Assembly: GCF_003073045.1 (NCBI RefSeq)
Contig: NC_037600.1
Span: 11,086,758 to 11,150,757, forward strand
Source of the DNA: Pomacea canaliculata
Lineage: Eukaryota > Mollusca > Gastropoda > Architaenioglossa > Ampullariidae
Direction of reading: 5' to 3'
DNA: 64,000 bases
Position numbers and translations under genes: made by a program. Within the stretch, counting starts at the first letter, position 1. Every line of letters begins with the position of its first letter. The notes under the pieces are model-generated. The model was not told where the DNA came from. It saw only the letters and a list, made by a program, of their open reading frames with translations, and searched no databases. Of this stretch, positions 11,488 to 24,516 are shown in pieces.

Positions 11488-12103
11488 AACAAGCAGCCAC
11501 TCATATATCCTTACATATACACAAGCACACATATTCTGTAGTAGGATTTCTTAAAACCAAATTATTTGTGATGCGAGCTATGAAACATGAAAGTGTTTAA
11601 TCCACCCACACAGTCCGGAAAGTCTCTTTACGCAGAGGCACAGAAACTGTAAATAATAATTTTACTTATTGGGTAGCAGAAGAAAATCACAACGGATGAT
11701 TATTTTCACTGTCGATGAACAGTAACTTATGAACAGCCTTTTTAAAATTAGTGAACACAACAAGAAACCAAAGGTCAATGCAAGGTATTTACTAAATTTA
11801 TAGCAGCCCTTATGTGTATAGTTTCGTAGTGTTTACACAATATATTTTATTTGCTGAAATAATATATCATTCACTTCTCTTCATGCTAAGAAGTTGTTTC
11901 ACTCGTTTCTTTATGTGTGTATGGGAGAGGGAGGCAGCTCATCCAGTTTTCTTATTTGTTAATGTCTTTCAACTGGAAAAAAATCATAATCAGATACAAT
12001 GTGTACTCGTCTTGTTTTGGATAGCAATCAAATTCACTGGAGCTCTACGTGGTAATGTTAACACTCAGGTTGGTGTCATCCTAAATCAAAAAAATATTTT
12101 AGT

Positions 12104-12109
12104 TTTATT
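12104..12109 (-). terminator. Possible polyadenylation signal of TN2
   Basis: AATAAA lies on the minus strand about 30 nt past the TN2 stop. If used, the 3' UTR would be very short. Confidence 0.35.
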
Positions 12110-12138
12110 CTCTCAGCCTTCTTGTTCTCTAATATTCT

Positions 12139-15066
12139 TTATGTTCTCCGAGATGTAGGAAGGGCTGTCACCTGTAAAACAGACAACAGAGCAGCAGGTA
12201 CAAAGCTTAGTGCTTTACTTATCAAACAAACAAACATTTGTACAAATATCAACTTTACTAAAAAAAAAAAAAGTCTGTACGCCAACTCCAGGAAATAGGT
12301 AAGACAAGAGTCTTCTCTTTATTGCTCATTAACTGCAGTTTTCTAGACACCTTCATGTTATCACCTCTCAAGAGACCGTTCTAGTCTCCCCAGGCAATCC
12401 CAAACTCCTCTGTGAAATATAAAGTGTGTTTGTGTCAGGAACTCGACTGGTTACGATTGTGTAGTGTGTTGTTGTGACTGTGGATAACTAACCATTGTTT
12501 AGTATGGAGACTTGTATTCACTGTAAACTCATTTGAGGCATTCCCTAATAGGCCTGTGGTGCAGAAAGAGTGTGTGAAGTTTGTGTAGGAAAGAGTCGGG
12601 AAGAATGTAGTTCCTTTCCTAGCCAGTGGGGAAAAATAAAGGAAAGACATGCCCGGACAAGTGTCAAAGTTGACAGTTGAACCGCACCGAGATATTACAA
12701 ATATTACAAATATTACAAAGGTTCTACCTTCCTCATAGCTGTAACAGTTTGAACTACTGGAGCTGCAAACCGAGGCTCATTTGTTTCAAAGAATATTGAG
12801 ATTTTATTTCGGAGGTAAGGGATAACCGTCGCTACTCCCAGACTAACAGAGGGGATCCACTGACGGATAATTTTCTTCCTGTGTTGTGATTAGTCTAACA
12901 ACCTAGTGACCCACAGATGCTACCTTGCCCGACATCTTCAGTGAAAGTAGTTTATAGTTTGTGAAAGCCAATTAGTGGATCGATATCCATTATCGGACAT
13001 TGGAATTTCTTGGTTTTGAAAAAATAAAGCTTTAGAGACTGTGACCCAAGAGGTCCTAGTTAATTAAGAAAACTCAGCGATAGTCTAGAATATTTAAATA
13101 GATTTAGAGTGATTCATGTGTTTATGTATTTGTGTGTGTGTTTTCAACCCTGCATGAAGTTCTTTAGTAAAATTAACCAGTGTTTGGTTATAAACATATA
13201 GAAATTAAGGATCATGCTTAGAAAAGAGAAAAAGAATTTAAAAGAAAATAACTATGATAACAACAAATGAAGCTAATCAAGTAAAAAAATAAATTCCACT
13301 GGGCACTGAGACACCCACTGATCTCTTTGTTTTCTTCTGTCAGTGTCAGTGTCTGCCTGTATGACTGACTGTTGTGTTTGTGATAACCTGTGTCTCTTAC
13401 CTTAGTAACTGTACTGCCAATATCAAAGACAGCAAACCAAGGTTGTGTAACATTTTTTGCTGCAACACCCTGGTCCTGTCCGTTGATGTAGAGGTGAAGG
13501 TCGTTTGATGAGGTCACCAGTACCCCGACTCGACTCCCGACTTGAAGTCTCTTGAGACCTTCTCCGAGCGGTAACGGCATCTACATATAAGCACCTGGTA
13601 TTTTTGTATTTTTGATAAAATATTGAGCTTGAGGTGAGCACCCCAGCTTGACCTCCGCGTTTAACTCTACCACGCACTTTTCCACAAATACTTTTTGTAA
13701 CAGTATACGCAGGGTTGTCCATGGGACATATTTTTCTATCCCGTCCCATCCCGTCCCATGGCAATTTATGCCTGTCCCATCCCGTCCCATCCCACGGGAT
13801 GTTTCCCATGGGATTCCCATGGTATTAACAATCCTATGGACAACACTGAAAACCACTTTTCGGCTTTTGTTCTATAATTCCTGCTACTTCACATACAATA
13901 GATGATTCAGAGGAAAGATTTAAATCCTTGATGAATGAAATAACAGTAAATTTATTTTGCAATATCAAGTATCGACTACCATGGGAAATACAAATGTGTG
14001 CTGTCCCATCCCATCCCATCCTATGGGACGTTTCCCATGGGATTCCCATGGGATTCCCATTCCTATGGACAACACTGAGTATACGATAAACAATGCTTAA
14101 ACCATTCAATAAATGTTAGGTATAAGCAGGGTGATTTCATTTTATTGTCAACATATACACATCCGTCTAAGGTCTCTCTTATTGGCCTCATTCTATATAT
14201 TTGAATGTTTGTAGGCTTTTATTTACAGTAGATATTAATTTAAATTTGGGAATTGCTTTTTGTCCCTAAGTTTTACATGCTCATAAAAAAATCCACATAA
14301 ACCTTCAATCATCCTCTGTAAAATAAAAAAGTGAAAATAAGTAAATGTCACTTAGCTTTCTCTCTTACACATAGACAATACCACAATGCATTTGTACTCA
14401 CATGGAATGCCATAAATGATTGCGTGCCGTGGACGTGACCGGCCCCGATGATAACCGAGTCTTGCAGCGCTATAGAACGCTGTGTTACAAGGAGGTGTGC
14501 AGGAGAAATTTTTGTCACACCCAGTGATAGATAGTTGTTGCCACCTGTTACTTCGTCCACTCTGACCTGCGTCAACATCCCAGTGTCATGACATGTCAGC
14601 TGATTAGGATGACTATTTGCACTAAAGGATGTCAATCTTTCAGTAAAGCTACAAGCTTGACCAGAGAAAGAATGTATTGAGACTACTCAATCAGTTCTCA
14701 GTAAGCTGTCATCAAACTTGTATCAACGATGTTTGAAAAAAATGGAAACAAAATAATTCAGAGTGATTTTTTTTGTTCGTGTCTGTACCCTGTAAAAGAA
14801 ATAATCGTGCATACCAATAGTGTTTATTCTGAACTCCGATTTATTAATAACAGCACTAATAATCAAAAATAATCACTAATAATCATCGTTGTCATCATGA
14901 TAGTTTTAGTCAAATGTCTTACTTCATACAAGACGTTCGCCAAAATAGGGTCACGTGACACGACCACCCCGTCACCAAAGGTATTCAGATTTATCTTCTC
15001 CGCGGTCCTGTTACCGTTCGTCAGACGAATGTTGGTTCCGCAGTTTTGGTGGAAGACAGGGACCAA
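12139..15066 (-). CDS. TN2 NHR exons
   Basis: NHR1: FHQNCGTNIRL and GDGVVVSRDPILANVLYE. NHR2: VRVDEVTGGN and LSLGVTKISPAHL. NHR3: VGSRVGVLVTSSNDLHLYI, then NGQDQGVAAKNV and WFAVFDIGSTVTK. End: VTALPTSRRT. The 173 NHR-region residues match the usual size of one Neuralized repeat. Confidence 0.85.
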
Positions 15067-18000
15067 CTGTAAATAATATCCTTTGTCCATCAAAATTACT
15101 AACTGATCTATAGTCAACATCTATAATGTTTTAAAATAAATAATAATAAATAAGTAATCAAACTTTAATATTATTTTTTTATTGTTGTTGTTATTATTAT
15201 TCTACGTTTATTAACTGAAATTTTTTGGCATTAGTGTTATGAGTTTTGATATGTTTTTTTTATTAAGATTTGCAATCATTCTCTTAGGAAAGCCTTGTGT
15301 CCATAAGAGTCCACTTCACATACAATAAATCCCAACATACCACACATAAAACTTTACATTCGTTTGAAGAATTTCCTGGCGGTGTGATCATAGGAAATAC
15401 ATTTTACAGTTAGTAGATGACTTTACCACAAATTTCTGGACCTAATGACTTCATAAAGCATAAATAAGTGAAATAAATTTAACGAAACTACAAGAGACTG
15501 TGATTGTGTGTGTGTCTTTAAGTGTATATGTAAGGAGTTTGGATGTGCACCTTTGTGTTCAGGGTCTTTATAGTTACAATATTAGTGCATACATTTCTTT
15601 TCAACCTCTAAACAACAGTCACAACAGGATCTTGATAAAGATGTATAACAGTCTAATTTCCTCTGTTTACTTGGACCGCTGTAGGAACAGGTAATGAACA
15701 ATTATTTAGTGATGCTGTGTAGATACTTTGCATCCTCTTAAACCTTTTTAAAGGAGCCTTCTCATAGAACTTCGGTTCGCGCGTTCGGTTGCATCGATTT
15801 AAGTTCAAATGTCATGGGTGGGTGTATTGGTGTTCGGTATCGCACGAAAAAGTACAAAAAAATGATGCTTTGAATCTACAGTATATTGATATTGTGTTGT
15901 CGTTAGTCTAGAGCACATACGACCCAAGGCGTCTGTTATAATGTCTGTGTGAGCGGTAAAAGAGCACATACTTTGTTGAGTAAGATTCTACATTGTTTGC
16001 TTGTTTGGCAGATGGGTGTATTCTAAAATGACTGTTACTTTCTAGGTATGTGTTTGTTTTTTGCTGTAAATATTATATTGTATGTGTCGTGTATCTGCAA
16101 AAGATTATAAATGTGAAAAAAATCAAAAAATGTTTAAAACTGTTTCTACACGTGTTACATATATGTGTGTGTCTACACAGTTTTAAACAATTTATGTAAC
16201 ATGTGTAGAAACAGTTGTAAACATTTTTTTTCTAACATATAATGCTTAAGATATATAAAAAGATTACTGACCGGCCTCTTGTTTGCAGCATTTCTTTTTT
16301 TGAGCGAGCTGTCTGACAATGAAGTCTAGTAGAAGACAAAAAGCATTGATAGACATTTCATTACTCAGGTCTTGAACTTAGTTCTCAATCTATAAACACA
16401 GCTGTTTGTGATATTTGTCATTTACTGAGTCTAAATGAAAACAAAATGCTGCTTTTCTTTGACGGAGTCTCTTAATTTTTGTTTTTTACTGTTACTCTTT
16501 ACTCAGTTAATCTCAAGAGCAGATTAGTAGGATAAAGGTATGCAACATTTATAATTGTTGACTTCGCTAAATAAATAACTTGCTTCAATGACGACAAGTA
16601 AAGGATCTTACATTTGGATAGCTAGGGCATTAAAAATAATAATAATATATATATGTCTTACGATAAAAAATGTATATATGAACTTCAACTTTATCAGCTA
16701 AATCCAAATATTACATCGTAGGACATCACAAAAGTATTAACATAGAGGTATCACTGAGATGACCAAAACAGCTTCTTACTGTGTCAGGTTGAACTTGGCC
16801 AGGGCTGGAAACACTTGGTGGAAAAGATGTGTGTTGCATGGTCGGGGCTACATTCTGAAATAACAATTGGAGGAGGGAATCTTATGAGAGGGAAGCTTAG
16901 CAATGTTGCGAGTTATAACCTACTAAAATATGAATAAAGCTGCAAGAATGCATTTCTGCTTTATTACAGGAACGAACCGTGCAGACTGAAGTTTCCAGTG
17001 ATATACACACACATACACACAGCGATATGGATATTACTTATTGTTTTAAGCACATTGGCTATAGACGTTTTCTACAACCTTCTAAACTATGGTTATAAAT
17101 CCAAATATATACAGTTATCCTTCCCGATTCACCTATATTCTCACAAAGTCATATACATTTTCATTTAGACTGCAAAGACAGCGCAGAAAATATTATAAGG
17201 GTGCACACCCACTTCCACACCTTTTACATCCCTCCCACCACTACAATCCACCATATTTCTGAAAGATATTTTAAACAAATTGGAAATAAATAAAATTATT
17301 TTTCACAATTTGGTGTTTTTGTATAGTTTCATTACATATAAATTTCTCATCAAGTGTAACAATTAAAAACTGAATAATGGTATAATAAGGAAAGAATACC
17401 TTTGTCTTTGTTGTTTGCGGTGCCAACATCATTAAGTCTTTTTCTATCCGCCCAGCAACTTCTTGACAATATTCTGCACTTGACGAGGGCTTTTCCCACA
17501 CCTCTCCTTCCAAGTAAACGTTGCGGTCAAGGCTGTTGACCCTGTCTGTCAGAGCCTGTGTCATGTGTATCAGTGCATGACGTGGTGACACCGCCGCAGC
17601 TCGTGTCACAATGTGTTTGTGTGACGTCACCTTTCCTAGACGGTTGCTAAGGGAAGTCTTGACGTCACGTAATGAACTCCTGATTTGCAGATGTGACGTG
17701 TTAGTCTTCTCCTTCATTTTGTTACGAAAATCTTCCACCAGTTTGTGAAGTCGGTCACATATCTTGTCCACCTGCGCCATGTCTTCCTGTTCACTGACAT
17801 CAACTTCCTGTAGACGTGACGTCACTTGACCTATAGCCTGCTCTAGCTTCTGCTCCGCTTCTACCAGACTCTTTGTCAAGTGTTTTAGTAAATTTTGAGC
17901 TGATTGTATTTCCTCGTCAAGAAAGTTTACTTCCGGGCATACTTTGTGTTTGTTAGACTTACAGGCTAAGCAGACAGGGAGCCCGTGAGAGCGGCAAAAC

Positions 18001-18467
18001 ATCTCCGCCTGTTTGTCGCCGTGGTCAGCACACAGTGCAGGGCGGCTGGCAGCCAGACGTTCAGGTGTCACAGTGCTGACACTCTCCACCTCGTGACTGC
18101 GACTCATTGAAAGTTTTCTATGAACCTTTGTACACGCTGAACACAACATGTCCTGACACTGCAGACAGATGAAGTCCGCCCTGACGTCCTCACACACACA
18201 ACAAAGGTGATCTTTACTCAGCACACCAGCGCTCTCCACCAGCGCTTCCATCACAAAGTCTGTCGGCAGGGCGTCAACAGTGGCTGACGAACTTCCATCT
18301 GACTGCTCTACTATAGGACATCTACACAGCGGACACCCGGCATCGGGTTTGCAATCCATCCAGGAAATGACACATTGTCGACACAGGAGATGACCACAGG
18401 GTAGAATCTTTGGTGTCGTGAAGTCATTTGTGCACACAGCACACTCTCTTTCGTGTGGCTCAGCCAT
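12139..18467 (-). CDS. TN2: TRIM-NHR gene, open
   Basis: Predicted 529-residue RING/B-box/coiled-coil/NHR protein. Exons: 18467-17400 (356 codons), NHR1 15066-14923 (48), NHR2 14566-14402 (55), NHR3 13580-13401 (60), last exon 12171-12139 (10 plus stop). The start is the MAEPHERE methionine. An in-frame ATG 36 nt upstream lies before the probable acceptor (TATATCTACAG) and was not used. NHR2 is five codons longer than in TN1: the donor (CAT|GTGAGT) follows an extra FMAFH. The NHR half is closest to that of TN6. A 368-bp hAT-like MITE sits in the NHR2-NHR3 intron at 13710-14077, and LINE and RING remnants lie just upstream of the gene. No disruption is visible. Confidence 0.88.
13710..14077. 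mobile_element. hAT-like MITE in the TN2 NHR2-NHR3 intron
   Basis: A 368-bp element with ends CAGGGTTGTCCATGGGA and, inverted, CAGTGTTGTCCATAGGA. It is flanked by AGTATACG on both sides (13702-13709 and 14078-14085), an 8-bp target duplication as expected for hAT. The interior has many GTCCCATCCC-type repeats and a second internal copy of the right end near 13833-13847, so it may be a nested dimer. TN6 lacks it at the matching site (near 51680). No coding capacity. Confidence 0.85.
17400..18467 (-). CDS. TN2 exon 1: RING, two B-boxes, coiled coil
   Basis: 356 residues with the full RING ligand set (CAVC, CGHLLCRQC, CPLC). B-box 1 starts at CCVCEDVRADFIC. B-box 2 runs from CADHGDKQAEMFC to HKVC. 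The coiled coil contains the LVEAEQKLEQ heptads. The donor is AAG|GTATTC. Confidence 0.88.
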
Positions 18468-18584
18468 CTCTAAAAAATCTGTAGATATAAAACATTTAAA
18501 CATAAAACACAGTTGTTAAGTTTTGTTTTAAACAAAACTGTGTCTTTAAACTGCAGACTTATATATATATAAAGCGGACAAAGG

Positions 18585-18860
18585 GGAATAATAATTTTTC
18601 TATGGGCATTTAATATTAAAATGGGCAAACTATCTGACACCATTACCAAGCAGTCACTTAACTGGAATCTTTAAGGGAAGAGGAGAGTTGGGAGACCAAA
18701 GCAGACTTGAAAAAAAAAATAATAAACATCGAAACAAAGGACGTCAGAACCACATCGGCCAAACTGAGTAAGGCGAAGGGGGCTGCCCAGTACCGTGTCC
18801 ACTGATGAGTGTTATTGCGGCCCTATGGTACTCAAGGAGTAACCAGGACTAAACTATCCA
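18585..18860 (+). mobile_element. Decayed LINE 3' end between TN2 and its upstream RING fragment
   Basis: The plus strand retains ITKQSLNWN, a stop, then GKRRVGRPKQT, and further on AKGAAQYRVH and VIAALW. This matches the order of C-terminal motifs in the 43.5-kb LINE, with several stops and frame breaks. Confidence 0.65.
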
Positions 18861-18904
18861 ACAATAAAATTTAACTTAAAGACGATTGCGTTTGTTTATA
18901 TCGT

Positions 18905-19095
18905 GAATTCTCCGACAAACGTCCATCTGACTTCTCTACAATAGGACATATACACAGCAAACACCCAGCTTCAGGGCTGGAATCCATTCAGTAAATAATA
19001 CATTCTCGACACAGGTGATGACCTCAGGGGGAAATCTTTGGAGTGGTAAAGTCATTCGTGCACACAGCACACTTTTTTGTGGGGCTGAACCCTCT
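18905..19095 (-). pseudogene. Decayed RING-exon fragment upstream of TN2
   Basis: The minus strand retains CAVCTNDFTTPKI, GHHLCREC, MDSSPEAGCLLC and PIVEKSDG, interrupted by stops after KISP and in the segment before MDSS. It is more complete than the other two fragments because it includes the first zinc-binding pair. A LINE remnant lies between it and TN2. Confidence 0.78.
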
Positions 19096-19769
19096 TTTAA
19101 TCTTAGTTATGACACCAAACAAAGAAACGTAGTGGAATTTTTATTGCTATCCTAAGGTATGGGGAAAAGTATATTTAAATGGTGAATGTAATAGATCACG
19201 AGTTATTTCATTAAAAAGGAATGGAGGGTGAGTGAAATTTTTTTTTTTAAAGACAGTAAGGATAGTGTAAATCGCTTTGTGTTGTTGGATTTGCTATTTT
19301 TTGCAAGCATTTTTATCTATGTCTAATTGTTTTTCTGCAAGCCATGGTCCTTGTCGCTTAATTGTTCTAGAAGTAGAAGATAAATAAAAAGAAGAAAAGA
19401 AAAAGAAGCAGCTAATGACGAAGAAGAATAAGCCGACTTGCCTCTGCCATTAAAATGTTTATCAGAATTTCAGCTAGGACTTTTTTTTTATTTCTGATTA
19501 ATAACTTTATAATACTTTCCTTCTTCTTTATTAAAAAAATATGGAACAACATTTTTAACGGCATCAGCGAGTTTTAAAACAAATTCTTGTATTTGATTTC
19601 TGGATAACTTAATTATACTAAGGACTAAAGCGGTCTTTTTGTGCTAGACTAGTACCGAGCTGATAAAATACATAGCGTTTAGGTCAGAGGGAAAGCTTCG
19701 ATAATCAGCACCTTATCTTTATTCTTTAAAATCATTAATTTCTCAGTGAGTTTAATTGAATACGTTTAG

Positions 19770-20440
19770 CAATGACTGTCATGACATAATCACTGACCTA
19801 CTTGAGTCACACTGTTGTTTGCCAGGCGGTTTGTTTGACACACTGACCCTGATGTTAGCTTGTCTTACCGTCTCTTTCAAATGAACGTTAGGTGAGGTTT
19901 CAATCTGCCTGACCTGACAGTTGACCTCATTAGTTAAGACTAAAGAGTCGATAAATGTTACCTGTAGACTAGAGAGTTTCGTCGCTCCTCCCACAGGCCG
20001 TGCTGCTCACGTAGCACTTATTACGGCTACTAAATTGGGAATTCCCGTTAAAAAAAAAATTGTAGGATTTTTATAATTGTTTTTCTTTCTTTCTGTTGTA
20101 GAGAAATGGGTTTAGGCAACCGTCGAGATTAATACAAAATTAATAATTTTGTGCAACTTTAAATAGAAACTCTTTTCATCATGCTCTGGTCATTACAAAC
20201 GTAAGCTTACTCATGGCTGCACACAACGGCTGACATACCAGGGTCACAAAATGGCGGTTAGCTGCACACAGACCCGGATTTTAGCGAATGTAAGCGGTGT
20301 AAGTATGTAGAGTTTACATGTAGAGTTTACTTGTAGAGTTTACTCACCGGATCTTTCAAATGAACAATTGTTAAGTTGAGTGAAGCTTGAATCTACCTGC
20401 CTCACAGTTTAGCTGAATACTTCACACAACAGAGTTGAGA
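19770..20440 (-). promoter_or_regulatory. Duplicated leader modules upstream of TN2
   Basis: Two adjacent copies: 20220-20440 with AACCGCCATTTTG and CCGGTGAGTAAAC, and a more worn copy at 19770-19960 that keeps only AAACCGCC and GTGACTCAAGTAGGTCAG. The stretch TGTAGAGTTTAC is also tripled within the first copy. Confidence 0.45.
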
Positions 20441-21565
20441 AGTTTTTCTCTTCAACTGTTGCTTGTTACCGAGACAGGTTGTGGATGTGTTGGTCACGTG
20501 ACATTCATAGACGTACAACTAATCCGGGAATTCCCGTTAAAACAGTTTAGTACATAATTACCTTTTTATATGGTAAAGAAAAGGGTTTTGACAATTCAAA
20601 CGAATTATTAATATAAAAACGATATTTTGTCTTTAAACACACTGACGTATATTTTTTATGTAGAACTTTGTTTAAAAACATGTATCATGATCGGTAATTT
20701 TGTGACACAGAATAAGAATAATTGTAGGCACGTTGCCAGGAAGCCAGGGCAGTAAGAATTCAAGGTACTAGAAACACCTGGGTGACCACGTGACTTGAAG
20801 AAATCACGATGGATGAGGTGTGAACAGTAAAAAGCTCAGGGTTCCACTTGCTGTCGATTAGGGAGCAATACGTGCATAAGCAAACACAGTTTGGCATGAA
20901 AATTGTGCTTCTATAAATTTATATTTTTATGTGGCATGCTCGTTCTCTAGATCTTACTGCATGTGAAGCATACAGTTTTCTTCATGATTTTTTTTCGATA
21001 CTCACTTTTGTCACACTGGTAAATATTTTTTAGCATTTTACTGTTTCTGTGAGTGTACATGCTGATTGGATTGCAATAACAGTTTTTTTCCCAATCCTCA
21101 TCCACTACTTGTGTAACGCTATCTTTGTCGCTAATGTCCATTTTTTTATACTAGTAAACTTCAGTATTGCTTCCATTAGAAACTTATCTTCATTAGACAT
21201 TGTACCCGTTAATAGCGTTCGTTAGAAAGTCAGCTGAATCACGGCAAACACACAGATAAGAACAATAACTATATCATAATGATTAGATTCTCTTTATTTC
21301 AAGAATGTATGTTGGTTGTTGTTTGTGTACGTTTGTGTTTCATACTTCATTATTAATGAGTATTAATTTTATGAGTACATTCTGTAGCAGGATTTCGGAG
21401 AAGAATAGACACATTTTACTTTGTACCATATTGAGCTGATACACAAAAAGAATTGTTCATATTTTAGCAATAGTAACTAGGCTATTTACAGGTTAACACA
21501 CAATGCTAATTAAAAAACTAATAAGTGCAATAGAAATCCCTTAACCCTACCAAATGAATTATTCA

Positions 21566-21575
21566 GCGCATGCGC
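21566..21575. promoter_or_regulatory. NRF1-type palindrome GCGCATGCGC (TN3/TN2 interval)
   Basis: Sits in a conserved block about 350 bp past the end of TN3 and about 1.2 kb upstream of the TN2 leader. Confidence 0.5.
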
Positions 21576-21926
21576 AGTACATACTCTCTGATAATTACAG
21601 CGAATCATCTTCTATGAGCAGCAGGCTTTGATAAAGAAAAAGAGTTAGTAGTATCAAAGAGAATTTCACAGTCTGATAAAATCCCTTTAAAGTGAGTAAT
21701 AATTTTATTTAGTGGACAGCAGAAACAGAGCAAAATTGATGAAATCGAGACTTTATTCATGAAAGTGCCATCAAAGTCTGTCTGTGTGTACTCTTCAACC
21801 TTTACCACTGTTGTAGAAAACATCTGTCAGCTGCTACTATCGTCAACACCTTTGTTACCGAGTGAGGAGAACTGGACAGAAGGCGTTAAGTGGTTTAACT
21901 ATATTTTTCTTCTTCTCTGATATTTC

Positions 21927-23790
21927 TTATGCCATCCTAGGTATAGGAAGGGCTGTCACCTGTTTAACAGACAACAACGTAGCAGGTACAAAAAAACCTA
22001 ATGATTTCTGTATAGAACAAGCAAACTCAGGACAAATGTCCACTTTACGAACAAGCTCCTGTACGTCAGCACTAGAAAGTAGGTAAGAAAACGGTTCCCT
22101 CTTTAGTATTCATTAACAGACAATATCTGAAGATTTTTACGGTTTTTTTTTTTAGTTCAAGAGACCATGATAGCCTCCCCCTTAGCAAATCTCGAACTTC
22201 TCTGTGTAATGTAACGTGCATCTGTATCTCACCTTTGTTACTGAACTCCAAATATCAAAGACAGCAAAGCAGGGCAGTGGGACACGTTTCGCTACAACAC
22301 CCTGGTCTTGTCCGTCGATGTAGAGGTGAAGGTTGTTTGATGAGTCCACCAGTAACCCAACTCGACTCCCGACTTTGAGTCTCCCAAGAACTTTTCCTTG
22401 CTTGGTCAACACCTTTAGACAAATACTTGATACTTTTACCTTTAAAAAAATAGTAAGCGGGATGTGAGTACCATAAATTAGTCCTAGTCTTTATTCTTAG
22501 CGTGCGTTGTTTCACAATTATTTATGTAACTGTGTACGATAAAAAAGATACTTGATTGAAGAAAAATACAAGGTAGGGACAGGAGTGATTTCGTTGTATC
22601 GTGACATGATGTGCAAAGACAAGAGCTCTGGATTTACAAATAACAACTGATTTATTGAGATCAGTTAAAGCCTTAGTTGAATGTCTTTCTCCTCACAGAT
22701 TACTCCTCAGCTTGAGATAACATTCCCAAAAATCTAGGCAAATAACCCATTTCCATTCGTGAGGTACACTTTTATAAAATTTACTGTGAATGATATGAAA
22801 CTCATAGCCGCCTAAATAACAAATCCCAGCTCACCTGTTGGCTGTCACCCTGTCTACGTCAACATATACACATCCGTTACTGAGGTTTTTCTTGTTAGAC
22901 TTATTCTATATAATGGGATGTTTGTAGGCTTTTATTAACAGTAGGGGAAAAAACGTTTAATTTTAGGAAATAATATTTGTCTCTGATTTTTACCTGCTAT
23001 TTAGAAATGGAGAAAAATATAGAAGTAAACCTTTTAGAACGCTTGGTTGTATAAAAATGGGGAAATAAGGGAATGATAATTAGCTTCAACTTTTATGCAT
23101 AACCCGAATCACAAAGTCATTTAGACAGACCTGGAGCCATTAAACTTACATATTGTCCCCGATAGTAGATCCCAATGTACGAGACGATAAAAGAATCTTC
23201 CAGGTCTTTAGACAACTCTGTCACAAGGAGACGTGCAGGAGAAATTCTTGTCACTCCCAATGATAACTTGTTGTGCTTATATGATACTTTGTCCACTCTG
23301 ACCTGTGTCAATATTAAAAGGTTATGAAATGCCGAACTGTGACAGCTGATTTGGGTAACTACGTGTACTGAAGTTTGTCTCTCTCGGTAAAGTAAAAATA
23401 TTGCCCAGACACATACAGTATGAATAGAGATTACTGTTCTTAGTAAGCTTTCGTTAAAGTAGAGTCAGCTATTTAAAAAAAACTGAAGCAAAATATTACG
23501 GATTAATTATTTTATTTACGTCTGTGTACTATAAAAAAATAAAAATTCACAAGAGTATTTTTTGTTCTGTTTTTATAAGTGACATTACTCCACCTCCTCC
23601 TCATCATCATCATTCTAGCTTAATATCTTACTTCATACAAGACGTTCGCCACCATGGCGTCACGTGACACGACCACCCCGTTACAGAGGGCAAGTGGATT
23701 TATCTTCTCCACAGTCGTGTTCCAGTTCGTCAGACGAATGTTGGCTCCACAGTTGTCGTGGAACTCAAGGACTGGTGGCTGTGGGTCCAG
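21927..23790 (-). CDS. TN3 NHR exons
   Basis: NHR1: LDPQPPVLEFHDNCGANIRL and CNGVVVSRDAMVANVLYE. NHR2: VRVDKVSYKH and LSLGVTRISPARLLV. NHR3: GSRVGLLVDSSNNLHLYI, DGQDQGVVAKRV and PCFAVFDIWSSVTK. End: VTALPIPRMA. All four exons are open and phase 0. Confidence 0.82.
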
Positions 23791-24516
23791 CTGTAAATCA
23801 AAGTTCCACTCTCGTGTCAATAAAATTTATTAACAGATATTTACTCGACATTTATAATGTTTAGTCATAAATAGTTAAGAAAATAGAAATATGAAACACT
23901 AATATTATTTTAATATTTAAAAACTAAAAATGTGTTGACACTAGTGTTGTTAGATGTACTGTAACTACTCTTTTTTAAGCAGTAAACAACAGTCACAAGA
24001 GGATCTTCATAATGATGTAGAAAAGTCAAATATCCTCTTTTTACTTAGAAAGGCCTAAAACCAGGTAAAAGACACATTCATTTGGCGTTTTTTGTCTTGA
24101 TGTTTACTGAAGTCTGAATTTTTTCAGACGTTAGAAATAGCAAATTCTAACCATTAAATCAATATTCTATAATTTTTTTAATCAGCTTTAAAATCATAAG
24201 TAAAACTTAATCGGTTTAATAACACCTTACCCCTCTTATTCTTGTTCTCATTTCCTTATCTTCCACATTGGCATCTGTTTACATTAAAGTTAACTGTCAA
24301 TCTGCTCGATACAATGACAGTACTTCATTCCATGACACATATGAATTCCTTAAATATTAAAACTGCTGCCTTCTATCACGCACGAAAACACACAGTCAAT
24401 GCAACAATAACACTAAATCTCATGATGTAACTTTAAATGCTTTGAATATTCTGATGACCATATTTTTTAAAAAAGTATGCAAACATAAAATAAAAAAAAA
24501 ATACTAATACATTTAC

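Noticed and set aside
18468..18503. Upstream in-frame ATGs giving longer N-termini (also in TN3, TN4, TN6 and TN7)
   Set aside because: They lie before consensus acceptors and differ freely between copies, so they are intronic.
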